Assembly (NCBI GenBank): GCA_022844275.1
Contig: JALHMB010000004.1
Coordinates: forward strand, 310,001 to 374,000
Length of the DNA: 64,000 bases
DNA from: Hyphomicrobiaceae bacterium
Lineage (GTDB): Bacteria > Pseudomonadota > Alphaproteobacteria > Rhizobiales > Hyphomicrobiaceae
Reading direction: 5' to 3'
The notes below the pieces were generated by a model. The model saw only the letters and a list, made by a program, of their open reading frames with translations. It was not told the origin of the DNA and made no database searches. Positions 34,684 to 42,589 of the stretch are shown in pieces. The translations under genes and the position numbers were made by a program. Position 1 is the first letter of the stretch, and each line of letters opens with the position of its first letter.

Positions 34684-34707
34684 AAAATGTGGGGTAAAAT
34701 GTGGGGT
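34684..34707 (+). repeat. Two tandem 12-bp direct repeats upstream of the integrase
   Basis: AAAATGTGGGGT occurs twice back to back (34684-34695 and 34696-34707), 22 nt before the integrase GTG start and about 130 nt from the att core. Perfect tandem copies at this position are typical of arm-type sites bound by tyrosine recombinases or their directionality factors, and may overlap the integrase promoter. Confidence 0.65.
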
Positions 34708-34729
34708 AAGATTTTGGACCGAGGATCGC

Positions 34730-36022
34730 GTGAAGGAGCGCCGCAAACACCCCGCTAATGCGCTTACTCCGGCGGCCGTACGGAAGCTGAAGAAGCCAGG
34801 GCGTCATGCCGACGGAAACGGTCTCTATCTCGAGATTGACCGTTCCGGCGCGCGGCGATGGATATTGCGCATCGTCGTGCACGGTCGCCGGCGCGACATC
34901 GGGCTTGGTGGTGCCCGCAACGTCTCTTTGGGAGATGCACGTACCGTTGCGGCCCACATGCGGCGGGTTGCTCGCGACGGGGGTGATCCTGTTACCGAGC
35001 GGCGAAAGGCCAAGACCGTCATCCCGACCTTCAAGGAAGCTGCGAAGAAGGTCCACGTCGAGACTCTCAGCAGTTGGAAGAACGAGAAGCACGCCGCATC
35101 TTGGCTCAAGTCACTGGAGACGCATGCGTATCCGGCGCTTGGCAACCGCCGCGCCGATCAGATTGAGACCTCTGACGTCCTGAAGGTCCTGTCACCGATC
35201 TGGCTGACCAAGGCAGAGACCGCACGGCGCGTACGCCAGCGCATCCACACCGTTCTCGATTGGGTGCGGGTCGCATACAGTCTGCCCGGCGCGAACGCCG
35301 TTGACGGCGTCGAGCGGGGCTTGCCAAAGCAGCCCGAGCGCAACGAGCATTTTGCGGCGATGCCTTATGCGGATGTGCCTGGCTTCTTCAAGCGGCTTCG
35401 GCGTCGCTCGGCTGAGGACATGACCGCGCTCGCGTTTGAGTTTCTTATTCTCAATGCGTCGCGCACCAACGAGGTCCTCCCCGCCCGCCGCAAAGAGATA
35501 GATCTCGCCCGCGCGGTGTGGACCGTCCCGCCGGAGCGCATCAAAACCGGCGTCGAGCACATTGTTCCATTGTCCGAGCGCGCTGTGGCCATCGTGAAGC
35601 GCGCCCTGGAGCTTGGCGGCAAGGATGAGGAGCTTGTGTTTCCAAGCCGGAAACGTGGCAAGCCGCTATCGAACATGGTCTTCCTGATGATGCTGCGGCG
35701 AATGAAGCTCGAGGTAACGGCGCACGGCTTCCGTTCCTCCTTCCGAGATTGGGCAGCGGAGGAGACGGAGTTCCCCGATTTTGTTGTCGAGAAGGCTTTG
35801 GCGCACGCCATCGACAACAAGGTCGAGGCAGCCTATCGCCGGGGTGATCTGCTCAAGAAGCGGCGTGAGTTGATGGGCGAATGGGCGAGCTATTGCAGCG
35901 GAAAGCAAACGTCGGCTACCGCAAACGACAGCCTGCAGGAAGGGCTAAGGCGCAAGGCGCATCTTGGTTCGGGCCGTGCCGATACTGCCATCCGGACCGG
36001 CGACCAGGATGTGCGAGCCTGA
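34730..36022 (+). CDS. int: Tyrosine recombinase/integrase (P4/DUF4102 type)
   Basis: A 430-residue P4-type integrase with an N-terminal arm-binding domain (LTPAAVRKLKKPGRHADGNG, LYLEIDRSGARRWILRI). Catalytic residues are visible: R245 in NASRTNEV, H332 and R335 in HGFRSSFRDW, His in ALAHAID, and Y369 in AAYRRGDLL. The start is GTG at 34730 with GAGG close upstream. Placed beside a tRNA-derived att site and tandem repeats, it should integrate and excise the element running to the right. It ends one nt before the convergent antitoxin gene. Confidence 0.92.
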   Translation: MKERRKHPANALTPAAVRKLKKPGRHADGNGLYLEIDRSGARRWILRIVVHGRRRDIGLGGARNVSLGDARTVAAHMRRVARDGGDPVTERRKAKTVIPTFKEAAKKVHVETLSSWKNEKHAASWLKSLETHAYPALGNRRADQIETSDVLKVLSPIWLTKAETARRVRQRIHTVLDWVRVAYSLPGANAVDGVERGLPKQPERNEHFAAMPYADVPGFFKRLRRRSAEDMTALAFEFLILNASRTNEVLPARRKEIDLARAVWTVPPERIKTGVEHIVPLSERAVAIVKRALELGGKDEELVFPSRKRGKPLSNMVFLMMLRRMKLEVTAHGFRSSFRDWAAEETEFPDFVVEKALAHAIDNKVEAAYRRGDLLKKRRELMGEWASYCSGKQTSATANDSLQEGLRRKAHLGSGRADTAIRTGDQDVRA

Positions 36023-36376
36023 TCACGCTGAACGCCGAGCTCGCGGTTTCTCTGGTGCGTTGTCCAGGTCGCTGAAATTCGTGATCGTCACACTGCCGTC
36101 GGGGAACTTCGCCGTGATCTCGAGCGACCCGCCGAGCGCTTCGATATAGCGGCGCAGGTTGCTGACATACATATCGGCCCGTTTCTCCAGCTTCGCGACC
36201 GCCGGCTGATTGACCTTCAGCACGCGCGCGAGGTCTTCCTGCGAGCGTTCGCGCGCCTGGCGGAGCTCGGCAAGCGGCATCTCGGCCTTGAGGGCAACGA
36301 CGCGCTCGGCGACCCGCCTCTTGCGCTCCTGGGAGAAGTTCTTGGTGAGCTCCTTGAAAGGGCGACGGCCGCTCAT
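36023..36376 (-). CDS. HigA-like XRE-family antitoxin
   Basis: A 117-residue helix-turn-helix protein. The XRE HTH is LAELRQARERSQEDLARVLK followed by VNQPAVAKLEKRADMYVSNL, and the C-terminal ITAKFPDGSVTITNFSDLD is a short strand region. It overlaps the upstream toxin gene by ATGA. Toxin-first order is the higBA arrangement. It likely binds the palindromes at 36745-36790 and represses the pair, and blocks the toxin by direct contact. Confidence 0.85.
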   Translation of the reverse strand: MSGRRPFKELTKNFSQERKRRVAERVVALKAEMPLAELRQARERSQEDLARVLKVNQPAVAKLEKRADMYVSNLRRYIEALGGSLEITAKFPDGSVTITNFSDLDNAPEKPRARRSA

Positions 36377-36735
36377 GGTATCAATCCTTCCTTTCTCAAT
36401 TCCTCGATGTGCTCATCGTACAGGCGGTCGGCCATCGGGATCATTGTCTTGTAAAAGCGATCGTTGCCAGTCTTGTTGCCCCCGATAAGCAGGATCGCTG
36501 TGCGCGTCGGATCGAAAGCATAGAAGACCCTCAGCGGCTTACCGCCACTCTGAACCCGCAGCTCCCGCATATGCGGATATCGTGAGCCTTCGATGCCGGA
36601 CGAGTACGGAAACGGCAATTCCGGGCCATGCTCCATAAGCAGCTCGGCCACGGCCGTCACATCTTCCTGCTCGCCTTCGGTCAGAGTGGCCCACCACTCC
36701 CCGAATTCGTTCGTGTATTCGACGTGCCAGCTCAT
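36373..36735 (-). CDS. HigB/RelE-like toxin (phage Gp49-like, DUF891)
   Basis: A 120-residue RelE-superfamily toxin of the Gp49/HigB type, expected to cleave mRNA on ribosomes. Family segments are WHVEYTNEFGEWWATLTEGE near the N-terminus, SSGIEGSRYPHMRELRVQSG, KPLRVFYAFDPTRTAILLIG and the GNKTGNDRFYKTMIPMADRL tail; RVFYAFDP and GNKTGND hold the usual catalytic Arg/Lys region. It precedes the antitoxin gene with an ATGA overlap. A TA pair at an ICE end is typical of element maintenance. Confidence 0.87.
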   Translation of the reverse strand: MSWHVEYTNEFGEWWATLTEGEQEDVTAVAELLMEHGPELPFPYSSGIEGSRYPHMRELRVQSGGKPLRVFYAFDPTRTAILLIGGNKTGNDRFYKTMIPMADRLYDEHIEELRKEGLIP

Positions 36736-36739
36736 GGCT

Positions 36740-36790
36740 CATATATTCCATGGATGGAATGTCGTCAATGTTCATTCCATTGACGGAATG
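36740..36790 (-). promoter_or_regulatory. higBA promoter with two operator palindromes
   Basis: On the minus strand, TTGACG (36768-36763) and TATATG (36745-36740) with a 17-nt spacer form a promoter. ATTCCAT-GG-ATGGAAT (36745-36760) lies in the spacer, and a second palindrome CATTCC-ATTGAC-GGAATG (36773-36790) lies upstream of the -35. Both share the CATTCC/GGAATG half site. The toxin ATG at 36735 is only five nt past the -10, so the transcript would be leaderless or nearly so. Confidence 0.65.
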
Positions 36791-36842
36791 GTCGCACGAG
36801 ACGCAAAATGATCGATATGGCAGGTGCCAACCGAGCGTCGTT

Positions 36843-37070
36843 TTATTTTCCCAGCTCTGGGCGATTCTCACCCCAGGCTTTCACCTCCGACGCGAGCCAG
36901 CCCACGCGGTTGGGGCCAAGTTTGCGCCGGGCCGGAAACAGGTCGAGCGCCATGTAACGGTAGATGGTTGCCGACGAGAGGCCCGTCTTCTGCCGTACTG
37001 TCTTGAGGCTCCAGAAGATGTCGTCTGACGCCGAGCTTGCAGTCGTGCTGACGTCCTGATCGGTCGTCAT
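36843..37070 (-). CDS. AlpA-family regulatory / excisionase-like protein
   Basis: A 75-residue MerR-like winged-helix protein: WSLKTVRQKTGLSSATIYRY then LDLFPARRKLGPNRVGWLAS and EVKAWGENRP. This is the AlpA pattern; characterised AlpA regulates a P4-type integrase gene. Its position near the integrase fits a role in excision control. The C-terminus ends close to the higBA operator region. Confidence 0.82.
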   Translation of the reverse strand: MTTDQDVSTTASSASDDIFWSLKTVRQKTGLSSATIYRYMALDLFPARRKLGPNRVGWLASEVKAWGENRPELGK

Positions 37071-37086
37071 TGTTATGTAGCTCCTT

Positions 37087-38748
37087 TCATTGCATTGACC
37101 TCAAGTAGGCGATCATACGCGCGGGCAAGGCATGAGCCGCAGCCACGGTGGGGTTTTCGCGCACTGTGAACTGCGCGTGTGGTGGTGCTGAAGTGGAAGC
37201 CGGAAACAGGAGCGAGGAGCCGATCGCGACCGTGATCACGACCGAAACCATCGCTGCCGAGCGCCATGCGGCTACTTGGCGCCGCGCGATCGCTTGTCGG
37301 GACCGCCAATCCTGCCGCGCCTGAAGGTAGGGAATGGCGACGGCGGCCGACACGCCGAGCGTCATGGCCAGCGCGTGGATGGGATGGGCAGAAAGATCCC
37401 TAGCAAAGACTGCGCGTCGCTTCGGTCTCACGAACCATAGGAACGCGGCGACTTGCAGCGCGAGGTTGATGCCGAGCGCGCTCTGATAGGCCATGGGGGG
37501 ATGGCGGCCAGCCTCGATCGGCCAGAGATCCACGATAAACCCGACGGTCACCTGTACGGCGAATGCACTACCAATGTGGAGGAGGTTGAGCGCGCCGTTG
37601 GCGCGTCCGGATGCCGACTTTGGGAAGAGCTCCGTCACGATGGCGTAGCTCAGGACAGTGCCCGCTCCCATGCCGGCGATCGCGATCCAGGGGAACCAGG
37701 TAGGGATTGGCCACCGCAGGATCAATGCGAGCTGCGCCAGTATGGCGAGCGCGGTCGCGCATCCGAACGTCGCCGAAAGCGATACGCCGCGCCTGCGAAG
37801 GCGATCGCCGGCAGTTCCGAGAATGAACGCGGACGCACTGAGGCCGATTGCCATGAGCAGGAGGTGCATGACGACGTCGTGGCGTGGCAGTCCTTCGACT
37901 TCGGCAAGCCACGGTCCGGCCCATAGGCCCTGCAATGCCCAGGCCGAGCCGATGGTCGTCGCCGAGAGTGGCGCGAGACGCCAGAAACGCGCGTCCCGAT
38001 AGATCGCACGGATGCTCATACCGGAAGCGATCGCTTCACCTCGCCCTCGTGCGGCGCATTCCGGCACGAACTGCAGGATCAGCAGAGCAGCAATCGCGGA
38101 TAGAAGCGCCAGGAGCAGGAACAGGCCGCGCCATCCTATGGATGCGATCAGCATCTCGGCCGGTGCTGTTGCCGTGACGGCGCCGAGCGCCCCCAATGTG
38201 ATGAGCCAGCCGTTCGCGAGCGCGATGCGCTCGGTGGGAAACCACAGCACGAGAGCTTTGAGGCCAGCCATCAATGCGCCGGCGACGCCGAGGCCGATCA
38301 GAGCTCTCCCGAGGACCAGGCCGAGGAGACCGTGCGCGGAGGCAAAGACGGCGGCGCCGATGGCCGCGATGGAAAGCAGAACAGTTTGCACGCGTCGCGG
38401 CCCGAAGCGATCGAGCCATGCGCCGAGGGGAAGCTGAAGTGCGCCGAACGTCAGGAACAGGACCGCCGTGAGCACACCAAGATCGGCTGCGGACAGGCCG
38501 AACTCGCTGACGAGCGTGCCGGATATCAGCGCATTGATCGTGCGATAGAGATAACTGAGATAGTAGCCGGCAGCGAACGGCAGCAGCACCGAGGCGGCGA
38601 GATACCAGGTGCGCGGCCCATCGTCTGCTTCACTTGCTTGACCTGTTGGCCTGCTCAGGATCCGCGGCATCTGCTCGTCTGGATCGGCAACCAAGCCATG
38701 GGTGGCATGCAAATATAGATCGTGCGACCGTTCTACCGCGATCTCCAT
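37087..38748 (-). CDS. Major facilitator superfamily transporter with C-terminal extension
   Basis: A 553-residue MFS permease. Twelve membrane helices run from about residue 50 (AASVLLPFAAGYYLSYLYRT) with the family loop GAWLDRFGPRRVQ between TM2 and TM3. After TM12 (LGINLALQVAAFLWFV) there is an unusual tail of about 120 residues with two further hydrophobic segments (ALAMTLGVSAAVAIP, AAMVSVVITVAIGSSLLFP). The ATG at 38748 is 5 nt after the thioesterase stop; the frame is open further upstream. Cargo gene of the ICE; substrate unknown. Confidence 0.83.
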   Translation of the reverse strand: MEIAVERSHDLYLHATHGLVADPDEQMPRILSRPTGQASEADDGPRTWYLAASVLLPFAAGYYLSYLYRTINALISGTLVSEFGLSAADLGVLTAVLFLTFGALQLPLGAWLDRFGPRRVQTVLLSIAAIGAAVFASAHGLLGLVLGRALIGLGVAGALMAGLKALVLWFPTERIALANGWLITLGALGAVTATAPAEMLIASIGWRGLFLLLALLSAIAALLILQFVPECAARGRGEAIASGMSIRAIYRDARFWRLAPLSATTIGSAWALQGLWAGPWLAEVEGLPRHDVVMHLLLMAIGLSASAFILGTAGDRLRRRGVSLSATFGCATALAILAQLALILRWPIPTWFPWIAIAGMGAGTVLSYAIVTELFPKSASGRANGALNLLHIGSAFAVQVTVGFIVDLWPIEAGRHPPMAYQSALGINLALQVAAFLWFVRPKRRAVFARDLSAHPIHALAMTLGVSAAVAIPYLQARQDWRSRQAIARRQVAAWRSAAMVSVVITVAIGSSLLFPASTSAPPHAQFTVRENPTVAAAHALPARMIAYLRSMQ

Positions 38749-38753
38749 GCCGA

Positions 38754-39272
38754 CTAGCTCTCCCGTTCCTGCGAGTAGGGATGCAGCAGACCATTCCCGT
38801 TCAGCGGAGCGCAGAACGCCTGGAGTGCAGAGGCCGTTTCCGGCGGCAGCGACGTCGCGCGGCGAGTCGTGCGATCCATCAGCACGACCGTTGATCTGGC
38901 ACTTGCAGCACAACGCCCATCGACGAACAGGGCCTGTGCCATCATGAGAGACGCCCGACCAATACGCTCGCACCGCGTGCCGATCACGACCGTGCCCGGC
39001 CAGTGCATTTCGCCGAGGAAGTCGATCTCAAGCCGCGCGATGACGAATTGCGCGTCGATCGGCAGCGGAACGCGGCGCGGGTCGTGAAGCACCTCCATGC
39101 GTGCGTTTTGGCAGCAAACGGCGAACACGGCATTGGAGATGTGACCGTTGCAGTCGGTATCGGCAAAGCGGAGCTTTTCCGCCGTGCGGAGCGGATAGTC
39201 CTCGAGGGATGGACGCTGCTTTGCGGCGTCCAGTCCCCCAATCCTGGTCGCGAGTGAGTCTGGCTGCGACAT
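38754..39272 (-). CDS. Acyl-CoA thioesterase (4HBT, hotdog fold)
   Basis: A 172-residue 4-hydroxybenzoyl-CoA-thioesterase-like protein. The catalytic motif is FADTDCNGHISNAVF (Asp then HxxN), and a second strand set LEIDFLGEMHWPGTVVIGTR completes the hotdog core. It lies 4 nt after DUF736 and 5 nt before the MFS gene, so the transporter and thioesterase form a cargo pair at the tail of the trb operon. Possible role: releasing an acid that the MFS protein then exports. Confidence 0.85.
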   Translation of the reverse strand: MSQPDSLATRIGGLDAAKQRPSLEDYPLRTAEKLRFADTDCNGHISNAVFAVCCQNARMEVLHDPRRVPLPIDAQFVIARLEIDFLGEMHWPGTVVIGTRCERIGRASLMMAQALFVDGRCAASARSTVVLMDRTTRRATSLPPETASALQAFCAPLNGNGLLHPYSQERES

Positions 39273-39276
39273 CGGC

Positions 39277-39597
39277 TCAGGCTCCCTCGGGCTTGTCGCG
39301 ACGCCAAACCAGCCGGACGACGTTGTCGTCCGTTGCCTCGAGGAGGATCGCCCATATGGGTTGCGGCCAGGCGGGATCGTCGATCCGCACGCGCAGGTAG
39401 GTCTGCTCGGAGCCCTGTTTTGTCTTACGCCAGGCGGCCCCGATCTCAGTGTTGCCATGGACGATGCGGAAATCGGGCGTGCTCTCCGTCTCCTTGCGGT
39501 CGTTGGCGAGGAATCTTATCGGCGCGTTCGTGCTGAGCGTGTGGAAGATGCCGGTGTAGCCGTTGTTGACGGCTGAGAAGGTTCCGATTACGGGCAT
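39277..39597 (-). CDS. DUF736 family protein
   Basis: A 106-residue protein of the DUF736 family (IGTFSAVNNGYTGIFHTLS at the N-terminus, GAAWRKTKQGSEQTYLRVRI in the middle, WAILLEATDDNVVRLVWRRD near the end). This family is found almost only in proteobacterial conjugative elements beside trb genes. Biochemical function unknown. It lies 18 nt after trbI. Confidence 0.88.
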   Translation of the reverse strand: MPVIGTFSAVNNGYTGIFHTLSTNAPIRFLANDRKETESTPDFRIVHGNTEIGAAWRKTKQGSEQTYLRVRIDDPAWPQPIWAILLEATDDNVVRLVWRRDKPEGA

Positions 39598-39615
39598 ACT
39601 CTGCGTTCTCCTTGG

Positions 39616-40884
39616 TCAGTTGGCGGTGATTGGTGTGGCGGCGCGGTAGGGGCGCAGGATGATGTCCTTGTGGACGATGACGCGCAGTGGCCAGCCGGGC
39701 CGCACGGTGATCGTCGGCTGGACGTTGAGATGCCGCTCGATGAGACGCTGGCCGGCGCGGTTGGTCGTCGATTGCGTCGAGAGCTGCAACGCGCGAATGA
39801 GATCGCTGTCGCCAGAGCCGCCGAACACAAGCTCGCTGCCGACGCCGAGCACGGTCGCGAGCGCGACCCCTTTCAACAATTGCCAGGTGTGGAGGTCGAC
39901 CTGATCGGCGAGTCCGGCATATCCGCCAGTGTCCGTGGCCGGCAGGCTGTCGATGACGACGGAGGTGCCGTCCGGCATGATGATGCGCTGCCAGACGACG
40001 AGCGCACGCGCCTGTCCAAACGCGACGACGTTGTCGTACTTGCCGATCAGCCTGGATCCCTGCGGCAGTAAGAGAAATCGGCCGGAGACGGAATCAAAAA
40101 TGTTCTCGGTCACCTGGGCGATGACGAAGCCCGGCAGATCAGAGTTGAGGCCGGTGACAAGGCTGGCGGCGATGACCGTGCCGGCCATGAGCTGATAGGG
40201 CGAGGCCGGCGTTTGCAAGCCATGCGGATTGTAGATCTCCTTCTCGGGGCCGGAGCGGAGGAACGTCAGCTTGCGCAGGCTTTCCGTCGCGTCCGTGCCG
40301 CTCGGCTCGAGGCCACCTGCGGCAAGCGCGCGAGTCTGGTCCGCCGTGCGCAACGCGTTCAGCGCCGCAGAGTCACCGGCGGTTGTTGACGATCGCGATT
40401 GCGAGATCGGCTCGGCGCGGATTGCGTTCTCCTGCGGCGGTGCCTTCAATTGAAGACGGAAGAAGACCTGGGATTCCCGTGCCTGCCCCGCCATGCGCGC
40501 GAGCCGCGCGCGCTCCATCTGCTCGACCTGGTCGATCGGATCTCCGCCGGGCTCGGTCAGTTGCGGGATACCCGATGGCGGACGTACCGGCTCGGGCGGC
40601 CGCTCGGTGCGCACGCCGTCGTAAGTCGCCGGCAGCCGGGCGAGGCTCTCCGTGATCGCCTTGTGCTCGACGTTGATGAGCTCGCGCGGCGTGCCGACCT
40701 GGAGTTTCGGTGGCTGCAGGGCGACCAGCACCAGAAAGGAGACCAGCAGCAGCACCGCGGCCGCACCGCCGAACACGACCTTGCGGTTGATCCGGGTCAC
40801 TGGTTGCGGTCGCGCGCGCAACTCGAGCGTCTCCGGTGCGACCTTCTCCGTCTCGGCCTTCTTGTTGGGTTCGGTCTCGGTCAT
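39616..40884 (-). CDS. trbI: Conjugal transfer protein TrbI (VirB10-like)
   Basis: A 422-residue VirB10/TrbI. One N-terminal membrane helix (VVFGGAAAVLLLVSFLVLVAL, residues ~33-53) is followed by a Pro-rich periplasmic stretch and the conserved C-terminal domain (AGTVIAASLVTGLNSDLPGF, SRLIGKYDNVVAFGQ). It bridges inner and outer membrane in the type IV secretion channel. Start overlaps the trbG stop (ATGA). Confidence 0.93.
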   Translation of the reverse strand: MTETEPNKKAETEKVAPETLELRARPQPVTRINRKVVFGGAAAVLLLVSFLVLVALQPPKLQVGTPRELINVEHKAITESLARLPATYDGVRTERPPEPVRPPSGIPQLTEPGGDPIDQVEQMERARLARMAGQARESQVFFRLQLKAPPQENAIRAEPISQSRSSTTAGDSAALNALRTADQTRALAAGGLEPSGTDATESLRKLTFLRSGPEKEIYNPHGLQTPASPYQLMAGTVIAASLVTGLNSDLPGFVIAQVTENIFDSVSGRFLLLPQGSRLIGKYDNVVAFGQARALVVWQRIIMPDGTSVVIDSLPATDTGGYAGLADQVDLHTWQLLKGVALATVLGVGSELVFGGSGDSDLIRALQLSTQSTTNRAGQRLIERHLNVQPTITVRPGWPLRVIVHKDIILRPYRAATPITAN

Positions 40885-41879
40885 GAGCGCGTCTCCCGCC
40901 AGACCGCATCCGTGCGGACAATGCGCACCACACGCTGCGGCGCCGTGCCGAGACGCAGCTCGGCGGCAGCGAACAGCCGGTCGACGATGTAGGTCGTGCC
41001 GCGCACCCGGTAGTTCACGAGCGCGGACTTGCCGTCGGGGCCGATGACGAACAGCGGCGGCGCCTCACTCTGGGCGAGCCCAGACGGGAACTGGATGTAG
41101 ACCTTGGCGCCGTCGTCGAAGACCTGGCGCGGTTTCCAGGGCGCGTCGCCCTCGATGCGATAGCGGAAGCGAAGCTGGTCGATGTTGACGCCGCCATCGG
41201 CGATCGAAGCGAGCGAGGCGGCCGCCTCGTCGCGCTGCCTGCGCAAGGAAACCAGCTCGGAGGCGGGGTAGGTCCACGACACCGAGGCCATGTAGGTCTT
41301 TTCACTCGAGCGCATCTCGAGGTGGTATGTGCGCCGATCCGTCGTGATGACGAGATTGGTCTCGAGGTCGGCGCCGATCGGCTTGACCAGGATGTGGACC
41401 TGGGCGTCCCTGCCCTCGCCGCTCGTCGTGTCACCGACAACCCATCGCACCGTGTCACCAGCCGAGACCGAGACGAGCTTCTCCCCTGCCTCGAGCGCGA
41501 CGTCGGTCACCTGATTGACGGCGGCATAGAGCTGGTAGAGCGCCCCCTTGGTGTAGGGATAGACCTGGATGGCATTGATGTAGCCGTCCTTCACCGGCTC
41601 CATACGAGCAGCGGTGTTCGCGGCCGTGACACGCTCCGATGGCGAGCGCGCCTCCTTCTTCCTATCGGCCTCCTTGCCGACGGGTTTGAGCTGGCCGGGA
41701 AGAGGAAGCGGTGTTGGCACCTCGACATAGCGGACGGGCGGTTTCGGTTCCGGCTCGCGTCGTGCGGCCAGGGCCGGACTGTCGATGATCGGGATCTCCG
41801 GTACCTTGATGCTGCTGGCACACGCTCCGAGGCCGCCCGACATCATCAGTACAATCGCAAGGCTACGAAGCTTGCTCAT
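40881..41879 (-). CDS. trbG: Conjugal transfer protein TrbG (VirB9-like)
   Basis: A 332-residue VirB9/TrbG. The N-terminus LAIVLMMSGGLGACASS is a lipoprotein-type signal peptide with lipobox GAC. The C-terminal domain carries LRFRYRIEGDAPWKPRQVFD and the VNYRVRGTTYIVDRLFAAAE end typical of the family, forming the outer-membrane core with TrbI. ATGA-coupled to trbF and trbI. Confidence 0.92.
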   Translation of the reverse strand: MSKLRSLAIVLMMSGGLGACASSIKVPEIPIIDSPALAARREPEPKPPVRYVEVPTPLPLPGQLKPVGKEADRKKEARSPSERVTAANTAARMEPVKDGYINAIQVYPYTKGALYQLYAAVNQVTDVALEAGEKLVSVSAGDTVRWVVGDTTSGEGRDAQVHILVKPIGADLETNLVITTDRRTYHLEMRSSEKTYMASVSWTYPASELVSLRRQRDEAAASLASIADGGVNIDQLRFRYRIEGDAPWKPRQVFDDGAKVYIQFPSGLAQSEAPPLFVIGPDGKSALVNYRVRGTTYIVDRLFAAAELRLGTAPQRVVRIVRTDAVWRETRS

Positions 41880-42574
41880 TTGGACTCTCCGGTAGTGACG
41901 TCCTGCGACCAGTTGAAAGCGTGCACGTAGATGCCGAGCGGGTTCTTGCGCACGGCATCAACGGTTCGGGGTGGGGTGATGACGATCGAGAAGAGGCCGG
42001 TGAGGCGCTTTGTTTCCCTCACCGCCCCGCCCTCGAACGTGCGCTCGAGCCAGCGCACCTGGAAAGACGTGTCCGAGGCGCGCACGACGCTCGTCACGTC
42101 GACGGCGACGGTCTGCCGGCCGACGCGCGAGAAGGGATCGATCTCGCGGGCGTACTCGTTGAGCGTGACCGCGGCCTTGTCGGTGACGACGTCATAGGCC
42201 TTGAGCCAGTTCTGGCGGACGACGACAGGATCGATCGACAACGCGCGCACATGGTCGACGAAGCGCGACAGATGAAAGGCGATATGCGCGTCGCTCGGCG
42301 TGTAGATCTCGGTCGCCGGCCCGACGACGCGCGTCCCGCCACGCGAATCCACCTCGACGATATAGGGCACGACCGCGCCGGTTCGCCCGATCCAGAGGAG
42401 GATGGCTGCAAGCAGGAGCGAGAGTCCAAGACTGCCGACCGCGACGAGGCGCCAGTTGTGCGCCTGCACGCGCGCACTGCCGATGCGCTCGTCCCAGGCT
42501 TGCGCCGCTTTTTGATACGGCGTGACGGGCTCCGGCGTCTCGCCATAGCGCAAGGTCGATCGCTTGAACGACAT
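41876..42574 (-). CDS. trbF: Conjugal transfer protein TrbF (VirB8-like)
   Basis: A 232-residue VirB8/TrbF. A cytoplasmic N-terminus (RYGETPEPVTPYQKAAQAWD) precedes one membrane helix (LVAVGSLGLSLLLAAILLWI). The periplasmic NTF2-like domain contains IAFHLSRFVDHVRALSIDPV and VDVTSVVRASDTSFQVRWLE. It is an inner-membrane scaffold of the transfer channel. Confidence 0.92.
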   Translation of the reverse strand: MSFKRSTLRYGETPEPVTPYQKAAQAWDERIGSARVQAHNWRLVAVGSLGLSLLLAAILLWIGRTGAVVPYIVEVDSRGGTRVVGPATEIYTPSDAHIAFHLSRFVDHVRALSIDPVVVRQNWLKAYDVVTDKAAVTLNEYAREIDPFSRVGRQTVAVDVTSVVRASDTSFQVRWLERTFEGGAVRETKRLTGLFSIVITPPRTVDAVRKNPLGIYVHAFNWSQDVTTGESK

Positions 42575-42589
42575 GATCTCTGTCTCCCC

